A DNA stretch of 64,000 nucleotides from Tremella fuciformis (Eukaryota; Basidiomycota; Tremellomycetes; Tremellales; Tremellaceae), in assembly GCA_032768795.1 (NCBI GenBank), contig CP136490.1:7316001-7380000 (forward strand), in the 5' to 3' direction. Both the position numbers and the translations under genes were made by a program. The notes below the pieces were generated by a model. It had not been told where the DNA came from. It was given only the letters and a program-made list of their open reading frames with translations, and ran no database searches. Below are positions 42,986 through 53,185 of this stretch, one piece after another (the stretch's first letter is position 1; the number at the start of each line of letters is the position of its first letter).

Positions 42986-45849
42986 TCACCACCCGCCATA
43001 TGGGTCCTCGCCGCCATTGGCGATATGCTGGAGTCTTTCCTCCTCAAATACTTTCCTCTGTCTCTCTTCCTCTGCCCGCCGAGTGGCCTCGGCGTCCATC
43101 CTTTTTCCCCCACGACTCTTGGCGACGGGCTTCTCTTCGTGGGTGATCCAGCCGCGGTCGAATGCGGGCATCCATCCGCTCTCATCGTCCTTCTCTTCTT
43201 GGGCGAAGCTCTCCGCCCATGTCTTTCGGGCGTGAGGACGCTTGGTCGATCCGCTTGTCGATCGAGTATTGAAACTGGAGGATCCAGCACTGGGCGATCG
43301 AACAGAGGAATGTGATTTGTGCACCAGCTCTTTATCGCTGTGTGCAATACGGGAAGTGGCGGGTGTCACACCCCTAAGCGGAGCAGTAGTGCCCATGTCT
43401 TGCTGTTTCAGCCTCTCAGCGAGAGGCTTACCCCATGCTCCACTCGGGCGAAATGCGTTGGCGTCAGCTCGAAGCGATTGCGGTCGCTCGATCACACCAT
43501 ACAGTGCGCTTCCAGAGGGCGACGAGGGCGCATCGGGAAAGGTAGCATGATGCGGGTTCTTTTCGGGAAAGTAGAAGATGCCGCTGCTGGCCGGCGAGCC
43601 CTGGTCCGAGTGACTCGGAGTGCGCGGCGGGTGCACTAGAGCAGGTGCCGAAGCTTTGTCAAACGAGGCGATCGAGTGTTGAGGCGGCATGTTCTGCTGA
43701 GTTGTTTCCAAGCCGTTCGGGAGGCCCGGATTCTGCGATAGCCTTCGTGCGATTGGTCGATGCACGTCGTCGGATTGTTCCACAGAAGGCCATCCTCCTT
43801 GCAGCGAAGTGAATCGGTCTTTCTTGTTCGAAGTGTGGGGCGTTGACAATACTTCGACTGCTGCCGGCTCCGAAAGATCAGCGTTTACAGTCGACTCGAT
43901 CCCAGATGTCGACTCGACGGTCTCCGCGTACGGCCGGATGGCGGCGTTCGTACCTCCGCTTAACGAAGGCCAAACGCTGTGATCCCCCAGATGGGCCAAC
44001 ATTTCGTTGTCCTGATCGTTCTCTGGAGTGTCGACCTCCCAGTCTTCCTCCGAACTCGATACAACTGCGTCCACAAGGCTCGACCCAATTATTTCCTCCT
44101 CGTCGGCGACATCTGCAAGTGGGCGGGTGGCCACGATGTCATGTCGGACGAAGGTAGTCGGAGCAAAGGCAAAAGTGGGCAGGTCCTGCCCTAGGTCGAT
44201 CCCGCCACTATATGCAGAACTGTCTGCCACGGCTTTAGGCCGCTCTGAGTCGGTCTGGCGTTCGGAGCCGCACGGACTACTCCGGTGCTAGAGCATATCA
44301 GCTGCGAACTTGCTAGCCAAATTCAACGTACTCGGATCAGGTCATAAGGGTTCCCGAAGGCTTTCTGACAAGCAGGGCAGAAATGGGCTTGGCGTGAAGG
44401 CGTAGCATGATCCGCAGCTTCTTCGGACTCAAGGCGATCCCACGGCGCTTCGATGCCGTTGTCGGACGACGTCTCGGGACATTCCTCGTCATGATCCTCT
44501 GGGTCCAATGGTTGTGTTTGAACAAGAGATTCTGCCAAGGTTTGCATCTTGCTTGGATCCACACCGATCATTCGATGAATCACGCGGTAATGCTGTCGTT
44601 CAGCATTCTGCAATCCCGGCTTCTGATGACCAGCCGACCTGTTTAGCTTCCGAATCGTCTGCAAAGTAACTTCGACAAGTCTTGCAGTACATGACCCAGC
44701 TATGACTCTGCAGCTTGTGCTGCCCGTCAGCTCGGGTATGTTCCACTGCTTTCTCGTCTCACCTCCTCCAACGTCTCGGCTGAGTCGAAGTTCCCCAAGC
44801 AGAGCTCGCACAATGTACCTCGAGCGCTTGCATCGCTCGAAACAGCGGGGTAAGGTGCGAGCTCGGGACCCCGTCGCGCTTCACGCTCGTCAGGTGACCG
44901 CGCCTTATCCGATTTCTGCCGAGGAAGGGATTTTGCCGTCGATTTATGTGCTTCAGTCGCCGTGTGCTGACGATGAATAACAACAAACTCTGCATGGACT
45001 GATCTAACCTGGACGAGCGCCATGCGCGTTGCAAAAGTACGGCGACATGGGTGACACGTGAGGATCTGACTTCGGCCATCGATTTTGACAGAGCCATGAA
45101 AGACGGCCTTGTGCTAGCCTCGTCAGTAATCGAGCGTGGAGAATCACGATTACCAACCTGACGCAGAGCCTCTGTGTTGGAGAAAGCGCGTTGGCAGTCT
45201 CGGCAGACCGGGGAGTCCGTGTGCGCCGTGGCGATGTGCTAATCCGTCAGCTGAATTACTAGGCAAATGTAGCGGACTCGCCTGCCTGATGGCGGCCTCA
45301 TGCAGGAATGACCTGTTGCACGGACGGCAGAACAGGGCAATTGGCGATGTAGGAGTGGGCGACGGTCCCTCTCGACTCTTCACTCCAGCCTTGGTAGAGT
45401 ACCGCGTCGGACGCTGCAGGTGTGGGGGGATTTGTCGCTCAAACCCATCTTGCCAGTCGGTTTCCCCAGAGGAGGAGATCCCAGCATCTGAGTGGCCGGT
45501 GGCGAAAGAAGCCGCTCGAGGCCGGTTCAATCTGCGAGAGGACTGCTTGTCAGTAAAGATATGAGACGAGATAGGCTTGATTTACGTCTTGTAGTGAAGA
45601 CGGCCGCTGCTCGTCGTTCGACCCCGGTTTTTCGTCACTCAACCCTCGACTTGAGCGGTCCCATTCTTCGCCTGATCCCGCATGGTGACCATACTGCAGA
45701 GAGTACCGTCGGCCTGATGACTGATGATGCCTAGGGCCATGATGATGAGCGTGCCCACACTCAACACATGCTGCGCATTCTGTCGACTTGCGTGACGCAG
45801 CGAATATGTAGAAGGCGGCGATGATGATGACCACGGCCTCCCACATCAT
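42986..45849 (-). CDS. Six-finger C2H2 protein with N-terminal membrane segment
   Basis: ATG at 45849: MMWEAVVIIIAAFYIFAAS is hydrophobic enough for a signal anchor and is followed by a His/Cys-rich CGHAHHHGPRHH. After intron 45543-45585, six fingers follow: FCRPC..RQ|H, VCRDC..RQ|H, TCHPC..VQ|H, LCELC..EE|H, YCKTC..KQ|H and FCPAC..IR|H. The bar marks an intron. Each intron is phase 0 and falls just before the first zinc-binding His. The first is a GC-AG intron (45239-45281). The sixth finger has Cys for the last His. The final exon (to 42986) is a 430-residue Ser/Pro-rich tail ending in an ATRRAEEERQRKVFEEERLQ helix. Function unknown; a nucleic-acid-binding protein tethered to a membrane would be unusual. 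Confidence 0.75.
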
Positions 45850-46215
45850 CTTGCCGACACGAGGGTCGCTAGTCAGACATATGCTGTCCGGCGCAGAGCG
45901 CCAGTCGCACAGGGCTGAGGGGCCGAGGGGCTACGACTGGCAGTGGAAAGGAGAGAAGAAGACACACAGGTAAAAAGTCAAAAGAGGGTGACGACAAATC
46001 CGAGACATCGGAACACGCGACTGTCTTCTTCGGACGAGAGCATTCCGGAGTTGTGTAATGCATGGGTGGCTACATCTAGATGCTGGGTCTTTCGTGCTAT
46101 TGGAATGGAGACATCTACAATCCCGGAGGTCCTCTATGCTATCTTGTTTCTCTGTAAATCTACTCACTTCATCCTCTCAACGAGAGCATACTCCTGTTGG
46201 TAGCGACGCCGGCCC
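45850..46215. other. Intergenic region
   Basis: 366 bases separating two minus-strand genes. It should hold the promoter of the zinc-finger gene and the 3' end of the carrier gene. Nothing else seen. Confidence 0.35.
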
Positions 46216-47621
46216 TCAGGTATCGATGTACCGCATGACTCCTTCCCAGACAGCGAGGGCAGCAGCGTTAGTTGGGAAAGCCCGCAAGACGACGGGGACG
46301 AAGCCCTGAATATCAGCAACCGTGTGCACATCGTTCGGAACATCGCTCACCCGATAGAAGGTTTTGACCCTCGCGAGCGAGTTCCAGCCCAAACCCTTGC
46401 TGGGGTCGTAGGATTCTCTCCATGTCTGCCTGTACGCGTCGGCAACGCCACTATATCTCGGATTCTTTATGCTGTCGGCTACAACTTAGCTGGCTCCTTC
46501 GACGGGAGGCGAAGGTTCCACTCATGATACGGTTCTTCACGTGTTCCATCGCTATGTTGTCAGCCCTTGCGGCGGGTTCGGCTAGTGAGGGGACCCACGT
46601 AAGGCAGAGAACCAATACAGATTCGACGCCAAACCGCCCGCCAAGAAGTTCGACAGACCGTCCGACATCTCCCAGCTCGTGCCCTTCCACGTGCGGAACA
46701 GTCGATTGAACATCTCGAAGCCTTTATGTCAGATTTGCCAATACCCCCTCAAAAGAAGGCTCACCTCCAAACATGGCTGCGAAGCAGGAGCGATAGATGA
46801 AGCTCGAGGCAACACCTCTCCACATGCCCTGGACCCCTTGCATCGCTATCGTCTGGCGGACCACGTCCACCGGGCCAGAGTACTGCTTGGGCACATGTTC
46901 GGGCTGCACGAGCTGCAATTGCAATTTGCACTTGATCAGTTCTGTAGGGTGCGCAACGGCCGCACTGCACTCGTCAGCGATGCTCAACCTGTATCACGAG
47001 ATCGAGAAGCGCACTTTGTCCAGCCTGCCATTGTGCCCGCTATACAATGCCCGAGCATAGACAGTCTCTTAGAGCCATCGGGCGCTGTCTCTGATAGACC
47101 ATTGGCGGCCCAGAACGCTCGATAGTTGTGCAGTCTACTTGTGAGCGGACCCCTCGATGGGGCTAGAGGCGACTGACGAGCCCATCAGGATCGAGTCCGT
47201 GATACCCCACGAGATCGCTGGCACCGAAGCGCCCTTGTACAGCGCCAATGGGCCTTCCTTGGAGACTGTGGAGACGAAGCATTGCCAAGCGCCGGTATAG
47301 GTACCTTTCGGTGCACATTGCACTGTCTTTCAGTATCGAGCCCCGCTCGGCCCCTGATCATCTCACATCGAGTCTGCGAGTCAGCCGATATGGAACTGCC
47401 TCTGGAGCAGGCGTACTTTGAGAGTATCGAATGGATGGCCGACAACCAGCTTGGTCCACCTGGAGATCAGCAGTGACCAGCTTATCATCTAGCTCGGCTT
47501 GCCCAGAGCATATCCCCGCTGCAAAACCGGCAAACGGCGAATGCTTCTTTGCGGGCGGAGGGATGGCCTCGACGTCCGGCTCGGCGACCTCGGCGAGAGG
47601 ATCTATGGCGTCTCGAGACAT
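46216..47621 (-). CDS. Mitochondrial carrier (SLC25, amino-acid/acylcarnitine type) with a 7-nt microexon
   Basis: Inner-membrane transporter with three SLC25 repeats. Repeat 1: WTKLVVGHPFDTLK|TR|LQC, which needs a microexon ACTCGAT at 47367-47373 flanked by introns of 45 and 44 nt. Repeat 2: AAVAHPTELIKCKLQ with YSGPVDVVRQTI and GMWRGVASSFIYR. Repeat 3 has a degenerate signature, FSALPMEHVKNRIM, then SIKNPRYSGVADAYRQTW and GFVPVVLRAFPTNAAALAVWEG. The first intron uses a GC donor (SG|GCAAGC). About ten exons, with one intron of only 37 nt near 46490-46526. TGA at 46216. The substrate cannot be assigned from sequence; the arrangement resembles carriers for basic amino acids or carnitine. Confidence 0.8.
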
Positions 47622-47900
47622 GCTGGAAAGGCTGCCCTTCCTCTATGCCTCTCGTACACCTCTATTGTTGGGACGTGTCCTATCTGGCGAGCATGACAAC
47701 TCGGCTTGACCCCAAAAGGCGGATTGAAAGGCGGACCCAGTCGAAATTCGGCCTTCGGCGAGGATCGACAGAAGATGCGTCTCATCGGTGCCCCGCTGAT
47801 TCCCCGCCCCTCTGACCAACCACTGTGACTGGACTGAAGGTATGCATGCATGGTATATTGGGAAAGGGCTGCCTGATATGCGGATGCGTGGAGATCAGAC

Positions 47901-48965
47901 TCATTCTCTCGGTCCAACCTTGGAATTGATGTATCCCCGGATATTCTTCTGCTCCTGGCCACCGACTCCCTCAATCTCCTCCGGGACTTGACCATCGGCA
48001 TTTGACTGATAGATCAGCGAGGACCTCGCCTGGAGGGGATCGACTCACTCGCTCCCGATCTGCCCCTGCCTCGATGAGAGTGACGGCGGCGTCACCATGA
48101 CCTGACTCCAAGGCCAGGTGCAGAGGAGTGTTGCCTGGTATCAGCTGCCGAAGCAAATGCCGTCCTGCGGGACACTCACCCGCCCGATCCGAACCGTTGA
48201 GTCTCGTCTTTGGCCGACCTTCTGGTGGATGGAGCAGTAATTGCAAGAAAGCATTGGATCCGGTGGTAGCTGCGCGGTGCAGGGGATGCTGATTTGCTCG
48301 GTCTTTCACGTTGATCTACGCATCAGCTGCTCGTCAATTCTTCAAAGAAACAGCGCACATCCGCCCCTTTGGAAATGAGCAGTCTCCCGATCTACCTCAT
48401 CAGCTGCAGTCACGTCTACACGTCAGCTGACAGACCTGTACATTCCCCTTTGAGGCCGCGTAATGTCTGCATCTCAGCGAAGCTCTCCGGTGCCCTATCT
48501 GACGACGCACAATGAGGTCTGACCCTTCTCGTTCGTAGCGTCCACCTGTGCGCCAGAGGATAAGAGCTCATTGACGATATCGTACTGCTGTGAGGCGGCT
48601 ACTGGTCAGCTGACCGTTCCGTCGAGCTACAAGTCCGGCTCACTGGCGACCATGAGCGGTGTCCAGCCCATTGAATCCCGAGCTTCTACATCGGCATCGT
48701 GCGTCAAGAGCAGCTGCGTCATGCCCAGATTTGGGGTCGTCGCTGCCCAGTGTAGAGCTGTACGCCCATCCTGTCCCTCAGTCTCTGGGCCTCGTGTTGG
48801 CCGCCTTTCCGCCACCCACATCGTCTTTCGAGTTGATGATCTTCGGGTTGTCGGACAGAAGGGAGCGGACGAGACCTGGCTGTCCTGCTTGTCAGCGGTC
48901 ATGCATGCTATGCCTGGCAGCTGCTGACCCTCCTGTGCCGCTCTGTGTATCGTCAAGCTCGACAT
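47901..48965 (-). CDS. NAS6: 26S proteasome assembly chaperone, ankyrin repeats (NAS6/gankyrin)
   Basis: MSSLTIHRAAQEG|GQPGLVRSLLSDNPKIIN opens a chain of ankyrin repeats: DGRTALHWAATTPNLGMTQL, DADVEARDSMGWTPLMVAS, QQYDIVNELLSSGAQVDATN, GRLLISKGADINVKDRANQ, HPLHRAATTGSNAFLQLL and NTPLHLALESGHGDAAV. About 230 residues, the size of Nas6/PSMD10, which binds Rpt3 during regulatory-particle assembly. Nine short introns are needed; all have GT..AG ends and frame-keeping joins. The C-terminus VPEEIEGVGGQEQKNIRGYI ends at TGA 47901. The start at 48965 is chosen because upstream sequence in frame is not ankyrin-like. Confidence is high for the family, and good for the orthology. Confidence 0.85.
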
Positions 48966-49178
48966 AGCTGCTATAGCCGGACGAAAAGCAAAGTCAAAGA
49001 ATCTTATCGCTTGCGCGTCATCGGGAGGTACTGTAGATTCACCGGCAAATATCCTGGCCGGCAGGTCCACCTCCCTCTGGATGGTGAATAGCAGGTGTTC
49101 GTGCCATGATGCATACGGATGACTATATATGGGCGAGGAGGCAACGTTGAGACGCTGTGCACCCTACTACCTGGCGTT

Positions 49179-50373
49179 TTATTGCTTGACCCTATTGTCC
49201 TGCCCACCGGCCCAGCGAGATCCAAACTCCTTCTGAAGCAGCACCGTCTCTTCCTTGGAATCCGCAATAAAGTCGGACAACTCAGCATAGCGGGGTCTCC
49301 AGCCGATCTTCTTCGAGTTGTCAGCGACCCCGCGGCTGTTACCGCCCATCCCCGGGCCACCCCAGTACTTCTGAACCTCTTCTTCCGTGTACGGCGTCGG
49401 CTGTGCCTCTTTCGCCCAGCCGTGCTTGACCAGGACTTCGCCAATGGCAGACGCGACGCCGAACAAGGTGTACTCGCCCGATATGCCCAGGTAGTAGCCA
49501 TCGTGTCCGTGTCCGATGGAGCCCTTGTTTGCGCCTTCGTACACCAAAGCGTATAGGCGCCCAAGATCTTCAATCTCGACGTGAGGCCAGATATTCGCAC
49601 CTGAAGTGAGCGGCATCCCCTCCCAAAACCAGCATGACTGACCTTTGCCCACGGTGGCGGCTCGTCCACGGTCCAACGCTGAGCGGATGAGCATGGGAAC
49701 TTGGATCGAGAACTTGTTTGCCACTCCCTTCTCGTAGATGGTCGCTTCGCCCACGCCCCAAATGGTCGATGGAATAACAATATACGATTTCGTGTACCCT
49801 TTGGCATCCGCGTCAAGGATGAGCAGGTCGACATTGCGATGAGGCGCCGAGTCGGGCAGAGAGTCGATGCCAAGTAGGGCGGGCGAAGTCGATGTGGCAG
49901 GGCGGGGGCTAAGGTCGGTGTAGATCTGCTCGTATCAGGGCAAGCTCAGCCGACAGCATCAATGAGGGGCCAACCTTGTCTGTGGGATATGCGCCATTGG
50001 CGCCGTCGACGAAGAGACCAGTGCCGCTTGTATGGATCAAGAGCGGCCTGTGACCGGTCTTGTCTCTCCGCCTCTTCTGCCCTTCCAAGATCCCCTTGAT
50101 GTGGTCCAGGTCATCCGCGCTAGCTGTGGAGACCGTGATGTCCGCATCTGCCGCGGCGGCTGCAATAGTCTCCACATCGGCAAATGAGCCAATGACAGAG
50201 TTGAGGGTCACGCCGGAGGGCACTGGCAGCGCCTCGAACAAATTGGCCTTTTCGGGCGAGCGGATGAGGGCTGTGACCACCGAGGGCGGGGCGGAGCTGG
50301 CGAGAATGCTAGTGAGGACCTGCCCGCCGATGTACCCGGTGGCTCCGGTGAAGAAGACGGTCTTGCCGGTCAT
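49179..50373 (-). CDS. NAD-dependent epimerase/reductase (extended SDR/NmrA-like)
   Basis: MTGKTVFFTGATGYIGGQVL has the GxxGxxG Rossmann motif. STASADD and HPLLIHTSGTGLF-type strands follow, then IYTDLSPRPATSTSP after the first intron (GTTGGC donor). The C-terminal half includes VIPSTIWGVGEATIYEKG and IWPHVEIEDLGRLYALVYEGA, after a second intron, and a tail with KIGWRPRYAELSDFIADS. About 370 residues. No Tyr-x3-Lys of classical short-chain dehydrogenases is obvious, which fits the NmrA/atypical group. Substrate unknown. The 326-bp gap upstream (to 50699) separates it from the nitroreductase gene and shows no gene. Confidence 0.78.
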
Positions 50374-50699
50374 GTCGGTTCTATATTTTGGTCGTGTGCC
50401 CAGACGATGTTGCGACGGGGCCAGTGGGGGTTGCGGCCGCAGCCTTTTGTAGTCAGATTCAGTTGGCAGCTTAGCAATCAGGCCGTGTCTGACGGTTCAT
50501 ATTGTCCGTACCAGTGACTTCACCAGGTGAGTGACCATGACGTGACCACCTCCACCTTGCGGCCGACGAGGATTCGGACTCCCCGCCCCTGGATGACTCT
50601 GGGTAGGGAGGACAGGACATGCATGTACCTCTTCTACGACTGCTATCTACAACATCTGACTCTATGCCAAAGTCCTCGCCCATCGATGTTTTGCCGCCC
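50374..50699. other. Intergenic region, no gene seen
   Basis: 326 bases upstream of the epimerase start and downstream of the nitroreductase stop, both on the minus strand. It should hold one promoter and one 3' end. No frame looks coding. Confidence 0.35.
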
Positions 50700-51541
50700 T
50701 TAGGCGGTGCTATCCGAAATGAGCTTGGTGCGGTCCTCGAGAGAGGCGAAAGTCTTGGGGTGGGCGGGGTTGCCGGGCGGTCCAGCGGGGACACCGAAGG
50801 GAATCATGGCAGTGCACTGAGATCAGCATGAGCCCAACCGGCGCAGGTTTGAAGCCGAAGAGACCCACCTTCCATGTCGAGGGCACCTTGCAGAACTCGG
50901 CGATTGCGTTCTGCGTAGCCTCAGAGTACGCCGCGTAGTGCTGGAGGGAAGCGCCCAGACCCTCCTTCTCCAGAGCGGTCCACACGATGTACTGCAGGAT
51001 GCCCGCAGCGTTCTCGGACCACACTTCGAAAGACTATGTGTGAGCGCTAACCCCAATTACAGCGAGGATGGGCGCACCTGAGCCAGAGCGGGCATGTTCT
51101 GTCCCCACTGCTTGATCACCTCCTGGTCCTCGAAGAAGACGACAGTGCCGTAGCCAGGCTTGAAGGCGTTCTCGATCCTGCCCCGTCCCTGCTCCTCCTG
51201 CTCCTCTGTAGGGTCAGCGAACAAGTGGCGGATGGAAGAAAGGCGCCTCACTGTTGCCTTTGACGACCTGTAGGTACTGGTCGAGGATCTTGTCCCACAG
51301 CTCGGTGTGCTTCTTGCCGGTGATCAGGACGGCGCGGCTCTGCTGCATGTTGAACGAGTTTGGGGCGAACTTGACGGCGCGCTGGACGAGAGCGAGGAGC
51401 TGCTCGTCGGACAGGGGAGACTCGGCCTTGAGACCATAATACGAGCGGCGGTTCTGTCGTGAGCAAACCAGATCTCGGGAGGGGCAGTCAGGCGCGACTC
51501 ACCTCGACGGCCTCGAAGAAAGCGTCAGACTTGGACGTCAT
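50700..51541 (-). CDS. Nitroreductase-family protein, HBN1/FRM2 type (copy A)
   Basis: FMN-dependent nitroreductase-like flavoprotein. ATG at 51541 (MTSKSDAFFEAVE|NRRSYYGLKAESPLSDEQLL). The body follows through four introns: VQRAVKFAPNSFNMQQSRAV, IENAFKPGYGTVVFFEDQEV, SFEVWSENAAGILQYIVWTALEKEG, and the end IPFGVPAGPPGNPAHPKTF. The NRRSYY and FAPNSFNMQ segments carry the usual FMN-phosphate contacts, and GVPAGPP lies in the C-terminal flavin loop. About 210 residues. In yeast the family responds to nitro-compounds, lipid signalling and oxidative stress; the role here is inferred. A close paralogue lies at 61150. Confidence 0.86.
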
Positions 51542-52449
51542 GGTGATGGCTTGGGGTGAGGGTTGATTGGCAATGAGAGACTTCTATGGGATGATATTGC
51601 TTGCACGATGAGATCGCCAAGTGAATAAACGTGTCAGGCGCCGAACGGTCAGCGAGACGGGTATAAGAGCGATAAGGGACTTTGTGTGGAAAATGCTAGA
51701 CGAGGTCGTCCTCTTCCCCCCCCCCATGAAAGGGACTGCAGGCGGCTATCCCTCACGCGTCGCAGCCTCCCCCGGCGTCCTCTTGCGCCTCTCTCTCCGT
51801 CTGGTCCCCCTGCCGGAATGATGTAACTGGCGCCTTCACCGGCCTGAGAGCTGGCAAGGGTGACTGATACCCCCGTGCCATCTGCCAGTGCCGAAGCTCC
51901 GGCGGACGATCTTCCCAGCCCTGACTCATCGCTCTCACCCTAGTCATCGGCCGTAATCCGGCGCTGTCTTGCCCGAGAATGCATGCACCACGCGCCTGCT
52001 TTTCCACCGCACCAGAGATGTCAAGAGCTCGAAGAGAAGATCAATGAGATGCTCACGACCGAGGTCATGGTCTGTGCCACCGAGTGGCATCAGTCGGTCA
52101 GCATCGAGCGATCGCACGCGGCGATCAAGTGCTATTCTCCGCAGCCATTCCGCCGGCCTTGACCTTTGGCGGGCCCCATGTTCACAGTCGGGAGAGACGT
52201 GAAGGCTACGTGGTGAAGGTCGAAGAAAGTGAGTGCACCGACGCATGTCAGAACATGAGTCGCGACTCCACACACGATGTCTTGCACGCACGACAGGGTC
52301 TGTTATGCTCTGTGAAAGACATACATACCCTACGCAAATCTAGTGACATTGAAGTACAGCATCCTCACCTGCCCTCGGCTTGACGTGCCCTCTCCCCCAT
52401 TTCTTCATCCCCGAGCCTCTTTCGTCTGCGGTGGTCCGTGCATTCTCGC
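51542..52449. other. Intergenic region with one unsupported small ORF
   Basis: About 900 bases between two minus-strand genes. The nearest part should be the nitroreductase promoter. A + strand ORF of 59 codons (51983-52162) is listed separately. The remaining sequence shows no domain or element that I recognise. Confidence 0.35.
51983..52162 (+). CDS. Small ORF, 59 codons, unknown
   Basis: ATG at 51983 (MHHAPAFPPHQRCQELEEKI) runs to TGA at 52160-52162. The residues QELEEKINEMLTTEVMV form a plausible amphipathic helix, and three Cys are spaced about 18 apart. The composition looks protein-like rather than repeat-driven, but no family is recognised. It may be one exon of a longer gene. Weak support only. 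Confidence 0.3.
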   Translation: MHHAPAFPPHQRCQELEEKINEMLTTEVMVCATEWHQSVSIERSHAAIKCYSPQPFRRP

Positions 52450-52738
52450 TCAAGCCTGCACCTCGGCCTGCATCGTCAGCCACCGCCTCCAGCCCAGCCG
52501 GAGCACTCACCTCGCGCTTCTCCTCAGCCTGAGGAACCATCACCCGCTTGCCCTTCTTGGCTTCCAAGGCGCGCTTGCGCATGTTGGCAATCACGTCCGA
52601 GCGGCTCGTCTGGCGCTTGGTGCTCTCCGGGAACTCGGTCGACCGCGGTAGGTTGGCCATGACTCGACGTGAGGGCGAGGCGAGGACTGCCATGGAGAAG
52701 AAGGTGATGACGGCGAGGACGAAGAGGGCGTAGCGCAT
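52450..52738 (-). CDS. Small secreted protein with possible Kex2 sites
   Basis: MRYALFVLAVITFFSMAVLA is a clear signal peptide, with cleavage likely near ASPS. The mature part is short and basic, with dibasic KR sites (STKRQ, GKRVMV, EEKRE) that a Kex2-type protease could cut. An intron at 52468-52510 (43 nt, GTGAGT donor, CTGACGATGCAG acceptor) shifts the frame to a TGA at 52450, giving about 77 residues. If unspliced, the frame would run to 52340 (132 residues). No cysteine pattern of known effector families. Function unknown: a processed peptide or a cell-wall protein are both possible. Confidence 0.6.
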
Positions 52739-53185
52739 GGTGACTGTGTTTGTCGGTCTGTTGAACGGTGGCGATGTAGATGTGCGGATGAGGGGAAGAG
52801 GACCGTTCTGGGCGCGCAGAGATGGCTTATGTATGCATCCGCACCGCTATGGACATCAACAACGCGCATGGTACCGCGCGATATCCAGCCAGCCTCGCGC
52901 CAACAAGACGACGACTCCCAGAAAAGCCATCAGACCATGCGTCGAACCACCAGGTGGGCCATATACAATTGACGGCGTCGCTCATTGCGCGCGGTCCGAT
53001 CGCGACCCGGGACCTTTCTCCTCACGACGCCGAGGGGCCCATCCCATGAGACGCGGTATCAATCATGATGCGGGGTCATGCATAAAGTGGCAACATGAGT
53101 CGATGGGGTGCTATGTGCAGAGATATGATGTCCGTGAATCAATCGTCGATGGTCGAACGTCTTGCGAAATTGCGAGGGTTCATTA
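52739..53185. other. Intergenic region, no gene seen
   Basis: About 450 bases upstream of the secreted-protein gene and downstream of HOP2 (both minus strand). Short frames only, no recognisable motif. Confidence 0.35.
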
